Assembly (NCBI GenBank): GCA_964589825.1
Contig: CAZPUS010000018.1
Coordinates: 1-58,975 of the forward strand
Source of the DNA: CAZPUS01 sp964589825
Lineage (GTDB): Bacteria; Fibrobacterota; Chitinivibrionia; Chitinivibrionales; WJKA01
Length of the DNA stretch: 58,975 nucleotides
Direction of reading: 5' to 3'
Made by a program: the position numbers and the translations under genes. The notes under the pieces are model-generated. The model searched no databases. It worked only from the letters and a program-made list of their open reading frames with translations, and had not been told where the DNA came from. Below, piece by piece: positions 1-7,890 of this stretch (within the stretch, counting starts at the first letter, position 1; each line of letters opens with the position of its first letter).

Positions 1-502
1 CCTCTCCCGGGGACAGGCAGAGGCGATGGTCGTTGGAATTAAGCAATATCTCGACAAACCCAAATACAACACACTGTGTAGCAACATTCACTATAAGCCT
101 GGATACGATTCTGGGTATTTCGGGATCGACTTTCCAGTCGTTATCGAAACAATAGGTATGAAAAAGTTCGTCGAGATGTTCGTAGGATTCCGACTTATAG
201 TTCAGCATCCGTAAATAATCGTAGCGCATATGCAGAAACGCGACCTGCAGATCCCTGACAAGTGCTTCAATCTCTTCTTTCCGATCGGCGGGTAACTGTG
301 CGGTATGCACTCCAATATCCAGACGGACCTTTTCGTTATGAGTTATTTCGTGTCGTACCGACTCAATAAACTCCTCAAACTCGCGGTGATGTGCCGGGTC
401 AAGATTTTCCCGTATGTAGACACGAAAATTTTCGAACGCATCCGTTCCAAAGCTGCCTTTGACACGTTGCAATGCCGGCAGTAATGATGATCGTTGTTTC
501 AT
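1..502 (-). CDS. Unknown protein, N-terminal 167 codons (runs off the window)
   Basis: A minus-strand frame stays open from an ATG at 502-500 to the left edge, with no stop. GGAG (511-508) lies five bases before the ATG and supports this start. The visible part is charged and mostly helical by composition, with no signal peptide or membrane segment. It includes an Asp/Glu/Arg-rich stretch around residues 40-80 and a Tyr/His-rich stretch around residues 90-120. I do not recognise a family. The preceding 378 bases hold no gene, so it probably has its own promoter. The gene call rests on the long open frame and ribosome site; function is unknown. Confidence 0.65.
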   Translation of the reverse strand, partial: MKQRSSLLPALQRVKGSFGTDAFENFRVYIRENLDPAHHREFEEFIESVRHEITHNEKVRLDIGVHTAQLPADRKEEIEALVRDLQVAFLHMRYDYLRMLNYKSESYEHLDELFHTYCFDNDWKVDPEIPRIVSRLIVNVATQCVVFGFVEILLNSNDHRLCLSPGE

Positions 503-880
503 GGGGGCTCCTGCACGAGTTGTCATGTGGGAGTACACATGTGTTCAGCGAGAGTATCGGGTGTCTTTATCGAAAATATACGATGTCCGTGAAAGGGAAT
601 ACAACTATCAGTATTTTCCGGGGAGGCTATTCCGGGAATAATGAGCAATGAAGGATATGTAAATGCGGATTGCAGCAGGTTTCGCGAACAAAACCGCGCA
701 AGTCAGGTTAAATGCGCCCGGCAAAAGATGCCATGCCTTCGGCCTGTACGGATATGTTCGATAAGCACTGTCTATGGTGTTTGATACAATAATACCAGCC
801 CCGGATGCGCATATCTATAGCCGACACAGTATGAAGCCCCCGATATTCACCACATCTTACCCGATTTTGCACGTATTGCG
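503..880. other. Non-coding stretch upstream of the partial gene
   Basis: No credible gene on either strand. It holds the half repeat at 663-710 and, presumably, the promoter of the leftward gene starting at 502; I could not pick out a convincing -35/-10 pair. No tRNA-like TTCGA loop or CRISPR-like array was seen. Confidence 0.5.
663..710 (+). repeat. Half copy of the interspersed palindromic repeat (right arm)
   Basis: It matches the right arm of the copies at 31300 and 39273: TGCGGATTGCAGCAG, then TTCGCGAACAAAACCGC, ending AGTCAGGTTA. The left arm and centre are not recognisable. Orientation is given relative to the copies that read CAACCTTGTTGG on the plus strand. Confidence 0.7.
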
Positions 881-1069
881 TTACATGGAAAGCGCCTGTC
901 CGATGACCGGCGCGAGTGTGTCGACCACATACTCGGTCACTTTGGGAGTATGATAATACCCACTGTCGATTTTCTTTCTGATATGGGCAATATAACGCTG
1001 CTGCTCTTGTGCATCACGCCATATGAATTTACCTGTTCTGATGTTGATATACTCTCTTTTTTTGCTCAT
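881..1069 (-). CDS. Small protein, FlgM (anti-sigma-28)-like candidate
   Basis: 62 codons from ATG 1069-1067, preceded by AAGGA seven bases upstream; a GTG two codons earlier (1075) is a worse fit to that site. The C-terminal half reads IRKKIDSGYY, then a Val/Leu-spaced helix (VTEYVVDTLAPVI). This resembles the FlgM C-terminal pattern 'IR..I..G.Y.....VA..LL' that binds sigma-28. FlgM holds the flagellar sigma factor inactive until the hook is finished. No flagellar gene is present nearby, so the assignment rests on a short motif only. It could equally be an unrelated small conserved protein. Confidence 0.5.
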   Translation of the reverse strand: MSKKREYINIRTGKFIWRDAQEQQRYIAHIRKKIDSGYYHTPKVTEYVVDTLAPVIGQALSM

Positions 1070-1089
1070 AATCACATCCTTGTAATGTT

Positions 1090-1258
1090 ACCTGAACTGA
1101 GCGATTGTGTAGGCAAAATCTGCTGCCATTCGCATTAGGCGTTATGCGCGCGATTCCGGAAAAGGGAACCAACCAATCAGGATTGACCGATTATTGCCTA
1201 AAACACAATACAAGTACGAGACAGAGCATCTTTTCTCTGAACAATCCCCGGCTCAGGT
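1090..1258 (-). repeat. Full but divergent copy of the palindromic repeat
   Basis: The left end CCTGAACTGAGCGATTGTG and the right end CAATCCCCGGCTCAGGT are inverted relatives. Inside, AATCTGCTGCCATTCGCA and the central AACCAATCAGG follow the minus-orientation copies at 1709 and 7672. It lies just upstream of the small leftward gene at 881-1069. Confidence 0.75.
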
Positions 1259-1708
1259 GTAAATTTTTCACAAACACATTACATCGGTACTTCATTACTA
1301 ATATCGTTATAAACCGAAAAGAGCTTTAGCCGGCTATCTTTTTTCCTTTTCCACAATGTATATTTTCAGAGTACATATGGAAACTTTGTGTGGATGTACG
1401 TCCATGGTATATACGCGTTCATATGTGTCCCAAATCCGCAATCCGGCCGGTTTTTACCGGGGATTCATTAAAAATCTGTCTGTAAAGAGTAACAATCTTA
1501 TGCAGTCAGAATGCCACGTTCATCGTTCGTGAGCCCGTACGTAGATATCGTGTTGGTATACGTTATAATTATAGCAAAAACCACGTGTGCTTATTAGGCA
1601 CACCGTCCGTCATTATTCCGTATACCCATGAAACCGGGATATTCCCGGAAAGCACGATATAAGACCATCTGTGTTGATGTCGTGTGTAATGACAAGTAAT
1701 CGTAACAA
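1259..1708. other. Non-coding stretch with two short hairpins
   Basis: 450 bases with no credible gene. Two perfect short inverted repeats are visible: GTGTGC/GCACAC with a 7-base loop (1585-1603) and CCGGGA/TCCCGG with a TAT loop (1634-1648). Neither is followed by a T-run on either strand, so I do not call them terminators. No RNA gene was recognised. Confidence 0.5.
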
Positions 1709-1870
1709 AACCTGAATTGAGCGATTTTATTTGCGAAATCTGCTGCAATCCGCACTATTCTATTCTCCAAACCCATGAGACAACCAACAAGGTTGCCCCA
1801 TAATTTTTGAGAACACAATAGCAGCACAACTCACCGCTGCTTTCATTAAAACAACCGCTCAATTCAGGTA
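1709..1870 (-). repeat. Full copy of the palindromic repeat
   Basis: About 160 bp. The ends AACCTGAATTGAGCG and CCGCTCAATTCAGGT are near-perfect inverted repeats. The left arm contains AAATCTGCTGCAATCCGCAC and the centre contains CAACC-AACAA-GGTTG. It sits 38 bp before the start of the HD-GYP-like gene, so its transcript could begin inside or cross this element. A frame open through it (1594-1827, minus) is a by-product of the palindrome. Confidence 0.9.
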
Positions 1871-1907
1871 ACCGTTTTATTCATACCAGGTGCGGTGACC
1901 GGATTAT

Positions 1908-3107
1908 ATGGTAAGATATCATATTGACAACGTGACCGACGAGATGGTTCTCGGCCGTTCCATTTTTTCCCCTTCCGGCGAACTACTGCTTGCCGCGGGC
2001 TATCGCGTTACCGCACGCTACAGAAAACGCCTGAAGGAGATGGGCTACAACAGTATCCTCATCAATGTAGAAGGAACGGAAGACGTCATCCCCGAAACGG
2101 TTATATCTCACCATGTACAAAAGGAAATGACCGCCACGCTCAACGATACGGTTGACGAAATGAAGGAGCTTGTTTCTTTCCAGAAAAATGCGAAAGAGAA
2201 TGTACAGGATCTTATAGAAGGCAATAAAAAACAGATAAATAACGTGCTTTCTCACTCTCACGTATCGCAGGCAATAGAAAAATTCATCGACAGCATACTC
2301 AACCGCCCTGAAGTGGTACTTAACCTCTCGGAACTTGACAAAAAAAAGAACGCCTTTTTTGCCCACGCCATTAATGTCACTATTACCGCGCTCTGCCTCG
2401 GACGCAAATTCAAATTTTCCTATGAAGAGATGAAGCAGCTCGGTATCGGCGCCATCAACTACGACATCGGGTTTGTGGCGGTCCCGGAACACATCCTCGA
2501 AAAAAACGAGCCGCTTACCGAAGACGAACGTGACATGCTGAATCAGCATACCGTCTTCGGCCACCTCATGCTTACACAAAGCAATGCCATCGCCCCGACG
2601 AGTTCTATCGTCGCGCTGCAGCATCATGAATTCCAGGACGGAACGGGCTTTCCGCGCGGGATAAAAGGAGAAAACAGGCCGCCGGTAAAAGACCTGTTGC
2701 GTGGCAATATAATTCATCGTTTTTCTGAAATAGTCGCGGTCGCCGAAGTTTACGATACTCTTACCAACGGCAGAAAACACTACTTCGGAATAAGTCGAAA
2801 AGTATCGGTTAAAAATGCCACTAAACGTCTTGTTGAATTAAGCGGGACAAAACTCAATTCCCACATTGTCAAGACGATGCTCTCGATAATCCCTATCTAT
2901 CCTGTGGGGGCACGCATTCGAATCAGCAACGCGCCGACCTCGCGACTTGTTAATCTGCGTGGTGTTGTTGCAAAAGACAACCCTCACCACATCGAACATC
3001 CGCGAATCATTATTTACGAAAAGCCCAACGGGACCCGCATTAATCCCTTCATGATCGATCTTGCCAAACACAAAAGCGTAACCATCGAACTGCTTACAGA
3101 AGAGTAG
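1908..3107 (+). CDS. HD-GYP-like c-di-GMP phosphodiesterase relative with degenerate HD motif
   Basis: 399 aa. Residues 1-75 resemble the small N-terminal domain often found before HD-GYP domains. A charged helical stretch follows, and the HD-GYP core spans about 130-350. HD-GYP enzymes linearise cyclic di-GMP using a bi- or trinuclear metal site. Retained here are H153, H214, HHE at 239-241, and an FQDGTGFP-type segment in place of the GYP motif. The signature HDIGK, however, reads YDIGF (Y185-D186), losing a metal ligand and the lysine. It may be weakly active, altered, or a c-di-GMP sensor. The ATG at 1908 has only a weak GGA upstream. It converges on trpS with a 14-base gap. Confidence 0.85.
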   Translation: MVRYHIDNVTDEMVLGRSIFSPSGELLLAAGYRVTARYRKRLKEMGYNSILINVEGTEDVIPETVISHHVQKEMTATLNDTVDEMKELVSFQKNAKENVQDLIEGNKKQINNVLSHSHVSQAIEKFIDSILNRPEVVLNLSELDKKKNAFFAHAINVTITALCLGRKFKFSYEEMKQLGIGAINYDIGFVAVPEHILEKNEPLTEDERDMLNQHTVFGHLMLTQSNAIAPTSSIVALQHHEFQDGTGFPRGIKGENRPPVKDLLRGNIIHRFSEIVAVAEVYDTLTNGRKHYFGISRKVSVKNATKRLVELSGTKLNSHIVKTMLSIIPIYPVGARIRISNAPTSRLVNLRGVVAKDNPHHIEHPRIIIYEKPNGTRINPFMIDLAKHKSVTIELLTEE

Positions 3108-3121
3108 CGCCTCTCCCCCAC

Positions 3122-4084
3122 CTACTTCATCCCGACCGCACCGCGAATTTTCTCCATCAGGGGCAGGGCGATATCGCGCGCCTTTTTTGCACCCTGCGCA
3201 CGCACATCATCAACCCAGGAAGCATCCTTCTCGATTCGCTCACGAGCCGCCCTTTGGTCACTGAAGGTATCCATAAGAAGCGCAAAAAGGTCTTTTTTGG
3301 CATCCCCGTATCCAAAACCGCCGTTTCGAAACTTGGCCTCCATTTCGCTTCGCTGCTGTGGAGTCGCAAAGAGGCTGTAGAGATTGAAAATCACGTTCGA
3401 ATGCGGATCCTTAGGCTCATCGACCGGTGTCGAATCGGTCACTATTCGCATCACTTTCTTGCGAAGCGCCTTTTCGGATCCGAAAATTTCGAGAGTGTTT
3501 CCATACGATTTCGACATTTTATTACCGTCTATACCGGGAACCGTAGCGACCTGTTCCGAAATTTCCGGTTCCGGAAGAGTAAATGTCTCACCATAAATCT
3601 GGTTGAATCGTATGGCGATATCCCTGGTCACTTCTACATGCTGCTTCTGGTCTTTTCCTACCGGAACGATATTCGATTTATACAGCAGGATATCCGCAGC
3701 CATAAGCACCGGGTAGGAAAAAAGCCCGTTGTTTGCCGCAATATTCTTGCTCACTTTATCCTTATATGAGTGACAGCGCTGAAGAAGACCCACTGGTGTC
3801 ACGTTATTGAGGTACCAGGTAAGCTCGGTTACTTCAGGTACATCGGACTGAACCCACAGCAGACTCGTTTTAGGATCGATGCCAAGGGCAAGCAAATCGA
3901 CAAGCGCCTTACGGGTATACGCAGCGAGTGTTTCACCGTCAGACACCGAAGTGAGGCTGTGCAAATTTGCAATAAAACAGAATAGCTCGCCCCGTTTCTG
4001 ATAGTCTATCATAGGCCTGATCATACCCAGATAATTTCCGATATGGATATCACCGGAAGGCTGAATACCTGAAAGAATACGCAT
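3122..4084 (-). CDS. trpS: Tryptophanyl-tRNA synthetase
   Basis: A 320-aa class I aminoacyl-tRNA synthetase that charges tRNA-Trp in the cytoplasm. The start at ATG 4084 begins MRILSG and has AAAGGA eight bases upstream; an ATG nine codons earlier (4111) lacks a ribosome site. The HIGH-type motif is PSGDIHIGNYLG near residue 10, and the KMSKS loop is exact (GNKMSKSYGN). AADILLYKSNIVPVGKDQ is typical of bacterial TrpS. Length is normal for the family. It is divergent from the phosphoglucomutase gene across a 141-bp promoter region and convergent with the HD-GYP-like gene. Confidence 0.97.
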   Translation of the reverse strand: MRILSGIQPSGDIHIGNYLGMIRPMIDYQKRGELFCFIANLHSLTSVSDGETLAAYTRKALVDLLALGIDPKTSLLWVQSDVPEVTELTWYLNNVTPVGLLQRCHSYKDKVSKNIAANNGLFSYPVLMAADILLYKSNIVPVGKDQKQHVEVTRDIAIRFNQIYGETFTLPEPEISEQVATVPGIDGNKMSKSYGNTLEIFGSEKALRKKVMRIVTDSTPVDEPKDPHSNVIFNLYSLFATPQQRSEMEAKFRNGGFGYGDAKKDLFALLMDTFSDQRAARERIEKDASWVDDVRAQGAKKARDIALPLMEKIRGAVGMK

Positions 4085-4225
4085 TATGTAATCCTTTGAA
4101 AAAATTAACATGAATTAAATAAAAGAAATCCCACACCCCGCCACACGAATTACTATTTTCTTCATATTATCTGTTGCAAAAATACAAAACGCAGTCTCCC
4201 ACATAGTTTTTTCTCAGGATTGACC

Positions 4226-5995
4226 ATGACAATGCAGTTGACAGACGCCGATATCCGCCAAAAGGCACATCACTATATCTCACAGGAGACCGAAAGTAAA
4301 TTCAGGGATCACGTACAACATCTTATAGATACAAAAAATACCGATGAGTTACGTGAACGCTTTTACACCGAGCTCTCTTTCGGTACCGGCGGATTGCGCG
4401 GTATTATCGGTGGCGGGTCAAACCGGATCAATCCGCTCGTGGTACGTCAGGCGACCCAGGGACTGGCGACCTATATCAAAAATAACAGCACATCCACGCG
4501 TCAGTCCGTGGTTATCGCCTATGATTCCCGAAATTATTCCGAGACGTTTGCACGCAACTGCGCATGTATTCTTTGCGGAAACGGTATCCATACTTGGATT
4601 TTTTCGTCTCTCCGACCTACGCCTGAACTTTCGTTTGCGGTGCGTCAACTCGGTGCGGATGCGGGAATAGTGATAACCGCAAGCCATAACCCCCCCGAAT
4701 ACAACGGCTATAAGGTATACTGGTCCGACGGAGGTCAGATAGTTTCTCCACACGATCAGGGGATTATCGAATGCGTACGCAATGTAACAAAGCTACATGA
4801 TTGCAGCTACGATACGGCTGTTGCCGAGGGAAAACTCGAGCTGATCGACGAACGCATCGACACACCGTTTATCGAACTGATTCGCTCACAACGGCTTTCA
4901 ACTTCGTCCGAGTCGCAGAAACCGGATCCGATACATATCGTCTTCACCCCGATTCACGGCACTGGATCCGTCCATATTCCCTCGCTTTTAACCGAATGCG
5001 GATTCCGCGTAACTCCGGTACAAAACCAGATGGAACCGGACGGAAATTTCCCCACAGTAAAGAGCCCCAACCCGGAAGAAGAGAGCGCCATGCAGCGCGC
5101 ACTCGATACGGCACGGGAGTGCGGCGCAGATCTCGTCATGGGTACCGATCCCGACGCAGACAGAATCGCCATAGCCACGACCGACGACCAGAAAGAGTAT
5201 ACGCTGCTCAACGGGAACCAGATTGCGGCATTGCTCACCGACTATCTTCTTTCCCATCGTTCGTCACATGCGGCGATGCCTGCACACGGCTATGTGGTAA
5301 AAACCATTGTCACGACGGAACTTATCCGGAAAATCAGCGAGGAATTCGACGTTGAGTGCATCGACACGCTTACCGGTTTCAAATATATCGCGGATATCAT
5401 CCGCAAAAAAGAAGAATCGTCACCGGACGACACCTTTCTTTTCGGGTGTGAAGAGAGCTACGGCTACCTGACCGAAACATTTACCCGTGATAAGAATGCG
5501 GTCTCTGCAGCGGTGGTTATCGCAGATATGGTTGACTATTTTTCATCGAATGGCGATACACTGCATTCACGACTCCAATCCCTGTGGAAACGCCACGGCT
5601 ATCACAAAGACGTGCTCGTTTCTCGCTATTTCTACGGGGAATCGGGAAAACAGAAAATGGATTCGTTTATGCAGGATATGCGAACGAATCCGCCGAAAAT
5701 CATCGGAGAACTCGAGGTTTCCTCGGTTAAAGACTATCACAAACGCACCCATTTTTCGGTACAAAGCCCGGATGATGCGGTTCCACTCACACTCCCCGAA
5801 TCGAATGTATTACAATTCATGTGTAACGACGGCAGTATTGTTACCGCAAGGCCATCCGGAACCGAACCAAAAGTCAAGCTCTATGTTTCCTGCTGTACCG
5901 CGCCTACTGGGCACATAAAAGAAGCGGTAGCGGGTGTCGAACGAAAGGCTGCTTCCGTAATCGAATACATGGATTCCATAATCAACAGGTACTGA
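4226..5995 (+). CDS. Phosphoglucomutase/phosphomannomutase, alpha-D-phosphohexomutase family
   Basis: 589 aa. It interconverts hexose 1- and 6-phosphates and feeds nucleotide-sugar synthesis, including dTDP-glucose for the rfb genes of this window. The four family signatures are present: the phosphoserine loop TASHNPPEYNGYK (S153), the metal loop GTDPDADR, the sugar loop GCEESYGYL, and the phosphate loop TARPSGTEPK. The N-terminal LSFGTGGLRG matches the longer PgcA-type enzymes rather than the 460-aa AlgC/GlmM types. The ATG at 4226 follows CAGGA; a TTG two codons earlier is possible. The next gene begins directly after the stop, so the two are probably co-transcribed. Glucose or mannose preference cannot be read from sequence. 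Confidence 0.95.
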   Translation: MTMQLTDADIRQKAHHYISQETESKFRDHVQHLIDTKNTDELRERFYTELSFGTGGLRGIIGGGSNRINPLVVRQATQGLATYIKNNSTSTRQSVVIAYDSRNYSETFARNCACILCGNGIHTWIFSSLRPTPELSFAVRQLGADAGIVITASHNPPEYNGYKVYWSDGGQIVSPHDQGIIECVRNVTKLHDCSYDTAVAEGKLELIDERIDTPFIELIRSQRLSTSSESQKPDPIHIVFTPIHGTGSVHIPSLLTECGFRVTPVQNQMEPDGNFPTVKSPNPEEESAMQRALDTARECGADLVMGTDPDADRIAIATTDDQKEYTLLNGNQIAALLTDYLLSHRSSHAAMPAHGYVVKTIVTTELIRKISEEFDVECIDTLTGFKYIADIIRKKEESSPDDTFLFGCEESYGYLTETFTRDKNAVSAAVVIADMVDYFSSNGDTLHSRLQSLWKRHGYHKDVLVSRYFYGESGKQKMDSFMQDMRTNPPKIIGELEVSSVKDYHKRTHFSVQSPDDAVPLTLPESNVLQFMCNDGSIVTARPSGTEPKVKLYVSCCTAPTGHIKEAVAGVERKAASVIEYMDSIINRY

Positions 5996-7675
5996 TTGCA
6001 CATGCAGAAGACATCCAAACCTTCCCATGCATCCAAAACCGGCAACGACCAGTCATCGGGATTCGCCCCCGAAGATTTTATCGGTCGGAAAATCGGTAAT
6101 TGTAAAATAATCGAGGTCATGAATGAGGGCGGGACTTCGACCGTATATAAAGCGTATAATGATAAATTCGAGTTGTACCGTGTTGTCAAGTTACTCAAAT
6201 CGTCGGTGCTCGACCAGCAGGATTTTCTTGTCCGGTTCAAACAGGAAGCACAGCTGACTGCACGAATGGATCATCCAAATATCCTGCGGGTGTTCGATAC
6301 CGGAGAAGTATACGGGTTTTTTTACATCGAAATGGAGTACCTTAACGGACAGACATTACGGGAATACATTCAAAAGAAGCCCAAAATTCCGGAACGCACC
6401 GTACTCAGCATCGCGTCACAGGTGGCCGACGCCCTCATGTATGCGCATAACGCTGATATCACCTCCCCGAGCAACGAAACCATTCATGGAATTCTGCATC
6501 GGGATATAAAGCCTGAAAACATCATGGTCGCGCCCGACGGAACAATAAAATTGATGGATTTTGGCGCCGCAAAACCACTCAATCTTACCTCTGCAACCGA
6601 TCAGGGTATGATTGTAGGGACATTTCACTACATGTCTCCCGAACAGATTAACGGGAAGGCCCTCGATCGTCGCAGCGATTATTTCTCCCTCGGAATACTC
6701 ATGTACGAAATGTGCACCGGTAAAAAGCCCTTTTCAGGAAAAACAGTCACCGAATTGATACAGAAGCTGTCAAAATGCACTTATACAAAAGTCAGAAAAG
6801 CACGGCCGGGCATAACCCCGATGACAGAGGAACTGATCGATTCTCTCCTGTATAAAAATCCTGCTCATCGTCCAAAAAACGCACAGGAGATCAAGGAAAC
6901 CGCAGAAATAAACATGCAGGTACTTGGTTCATGGGCTCACGGCAGAAATGTCAAAGTACCGTTTACCTGGCGGAAATTTTTCCCCACCCTGTCGCTCGTT
7001 TTTTCCCTGCTTGCACTCGGTGTTTCGATCTCTGTATTCGTATTTGGCTCCCGCGGTGGCCTGACTTCTCCGTTTGTATCGTCCGGCACGTCATACGGTG
7101 CATCGAAAAATGCAAAAGAATTCATTAAACGAGGCAAAATGCTTGAAAAGAAAAAACAGTGGGGTGATGCTATCGATATATACGAAGCGGTTCCTTCTAT
7201 CGAGCAGGGCGGCCGTCCCAATGAATATCTCGAAGCGCAGCTTCGTGTGGCACGCATCTGCTTCAAGCACCGTAACCAGTTGACAAAAGCGAAAGCGATA
7301 TTAAACAAGCTTCAACGCGATTTTTCCGATCCGGCGATCAACGCCTTCCTCGGACAGATTTATTTCAAGGAAGCGCTCTATATGGAGGCAACGGGACGTT
7401 TCAGACGCGCGCTCAATGCGAATAACGCGTCTGTCATTCCATTTACCGAAGACCTTAGAAACACCCTTCATTACTACAATGCCCGCGCTCTCGACAGGCA
7501 GTTTATCTATGTCGACAGAAAACATTCCACACTTGTTGAAGCAATTAAGGCCTGGGACTTTTTTATAGACGCCACACCTTGTGATGAAAAATCGCCGTCC
7601 GATCGCTGTAAATTCGCCAGGTCGCGGCTCAAGGAGCTCAGGCGTATTAAAGCAAGCAAAGAAAATAAGAGCTGA
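5996..7675 (+). CDS. Membrane-anchored Ser/Thr protein kinase with C-terminal TPR-like region
   Basis: 559 aa. The eukaryotic-like kinase domain is at about 34-300: Gly loop NEGGTSTVYKA, catalytic lysine K65, alpha-C glutamate E84, HRD 168-170 (HRDIKPEN), DFG 188-190 and a MSPEQ activation end. All catalytic residues are intact. A single membrane helix at about 329-351 separates it from a 200-residue extracytoplasmic region of helical, TPR-like segments. The kinase is therefore cytoplasmic with an external sensing or scaffold part. The start could be TTG 5996, adjacent to the previous stop with AGG six bases before it, or ATG 6002. The TGA stop lies inside the left end of the repeat at 7672. 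Confidence 0.93.
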   Translation: MHMQKTSKPSHASKTGNDQSSGFAPEDFIGRKIGNCKIIEVMNEGGTSTVYKAYNDKFELYRVVKLLKSSVLDQQDFLVRFKQEAQLTARMDHPNILRVFDTGEVYGFFYIEMEYLNGQTLREYIQKKPKIPERTVLSIASQVADALMYAHNADITSPSNETIHGILHRDIKPENIMVAPDGTIKLMDFGAAKPLNLTSATDQGMIVGTFHYMSPEQINGKALDRRSDYFSLGILMYEMCTGKKPFSGKTVTELIQKLSKCTYTKVRKARPGITPMTEELIDSLLYKNPAHRPKNAQEIKETAEINMQVLGSWAHGRNVKVPFTWRKFFPTLSLVFSLLALGVSISVFVFGSRGGLTSPFVSSGTSYGASKNAKEFIKRGKMLEKKKQWGDAIDIYEAVPSIEQGGRPNEYLEAQLRVARICFKHRNQLTKAKAILNKLQRDFSDPAINAFLGQIYFKEALYMEATGRFRRALNANNASVIPFTEDLRNTLHYYNARALDRQFIYVDRKHSTLVEAIKAWDFFIDATPCDEKSPSDRCKFARSRLKELRRIKASKENKS

Positions 7676-7831
7676 ATTGAGCGGTTTTGTTCTTAAATCT
7701 GCTGCAATCCGCACTTTTCTTATATCCTCGACAATCATGATACACCCAACAAGGTTACCCCCTGTTTTTCGAGAACACATTATCAACACGGCTCACAGCA
7801 GCTTTCATCACCATAACCCTCAATTCAGGTT
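7672..7831 (-). repeat. Full copy of the palindromic repeat, overlapping the kinase stop codon
   Basis: The left end CTGAATTGAGCGGTTTTG and the right end CCTCAATTCAGGTT are inverted repeats. The left arm carries AAATCTGCTGCAATCCGCAC and the centre CCAACAAGGTTACC. The TGA of the kinase gene (7673-7675) is the TGA of the repeat terminus, so the repeat begins exactly at the 3' end of the coding region. Confidence 0.9.
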
Positions 7832-7890
7832 AGAGTAAATTTAGGTTAAAATGCCTTCAGGGCTCAATATAAAACTACCCCAGTACAATC

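Noticed and set aside
1983..2780. Long minus-strand frame opposite the HD-GYP-like gene
   Set aside because: The plus-strand protein has clear domain motifs over the same bases; the antisense product is low-complexity with no ribosome site.
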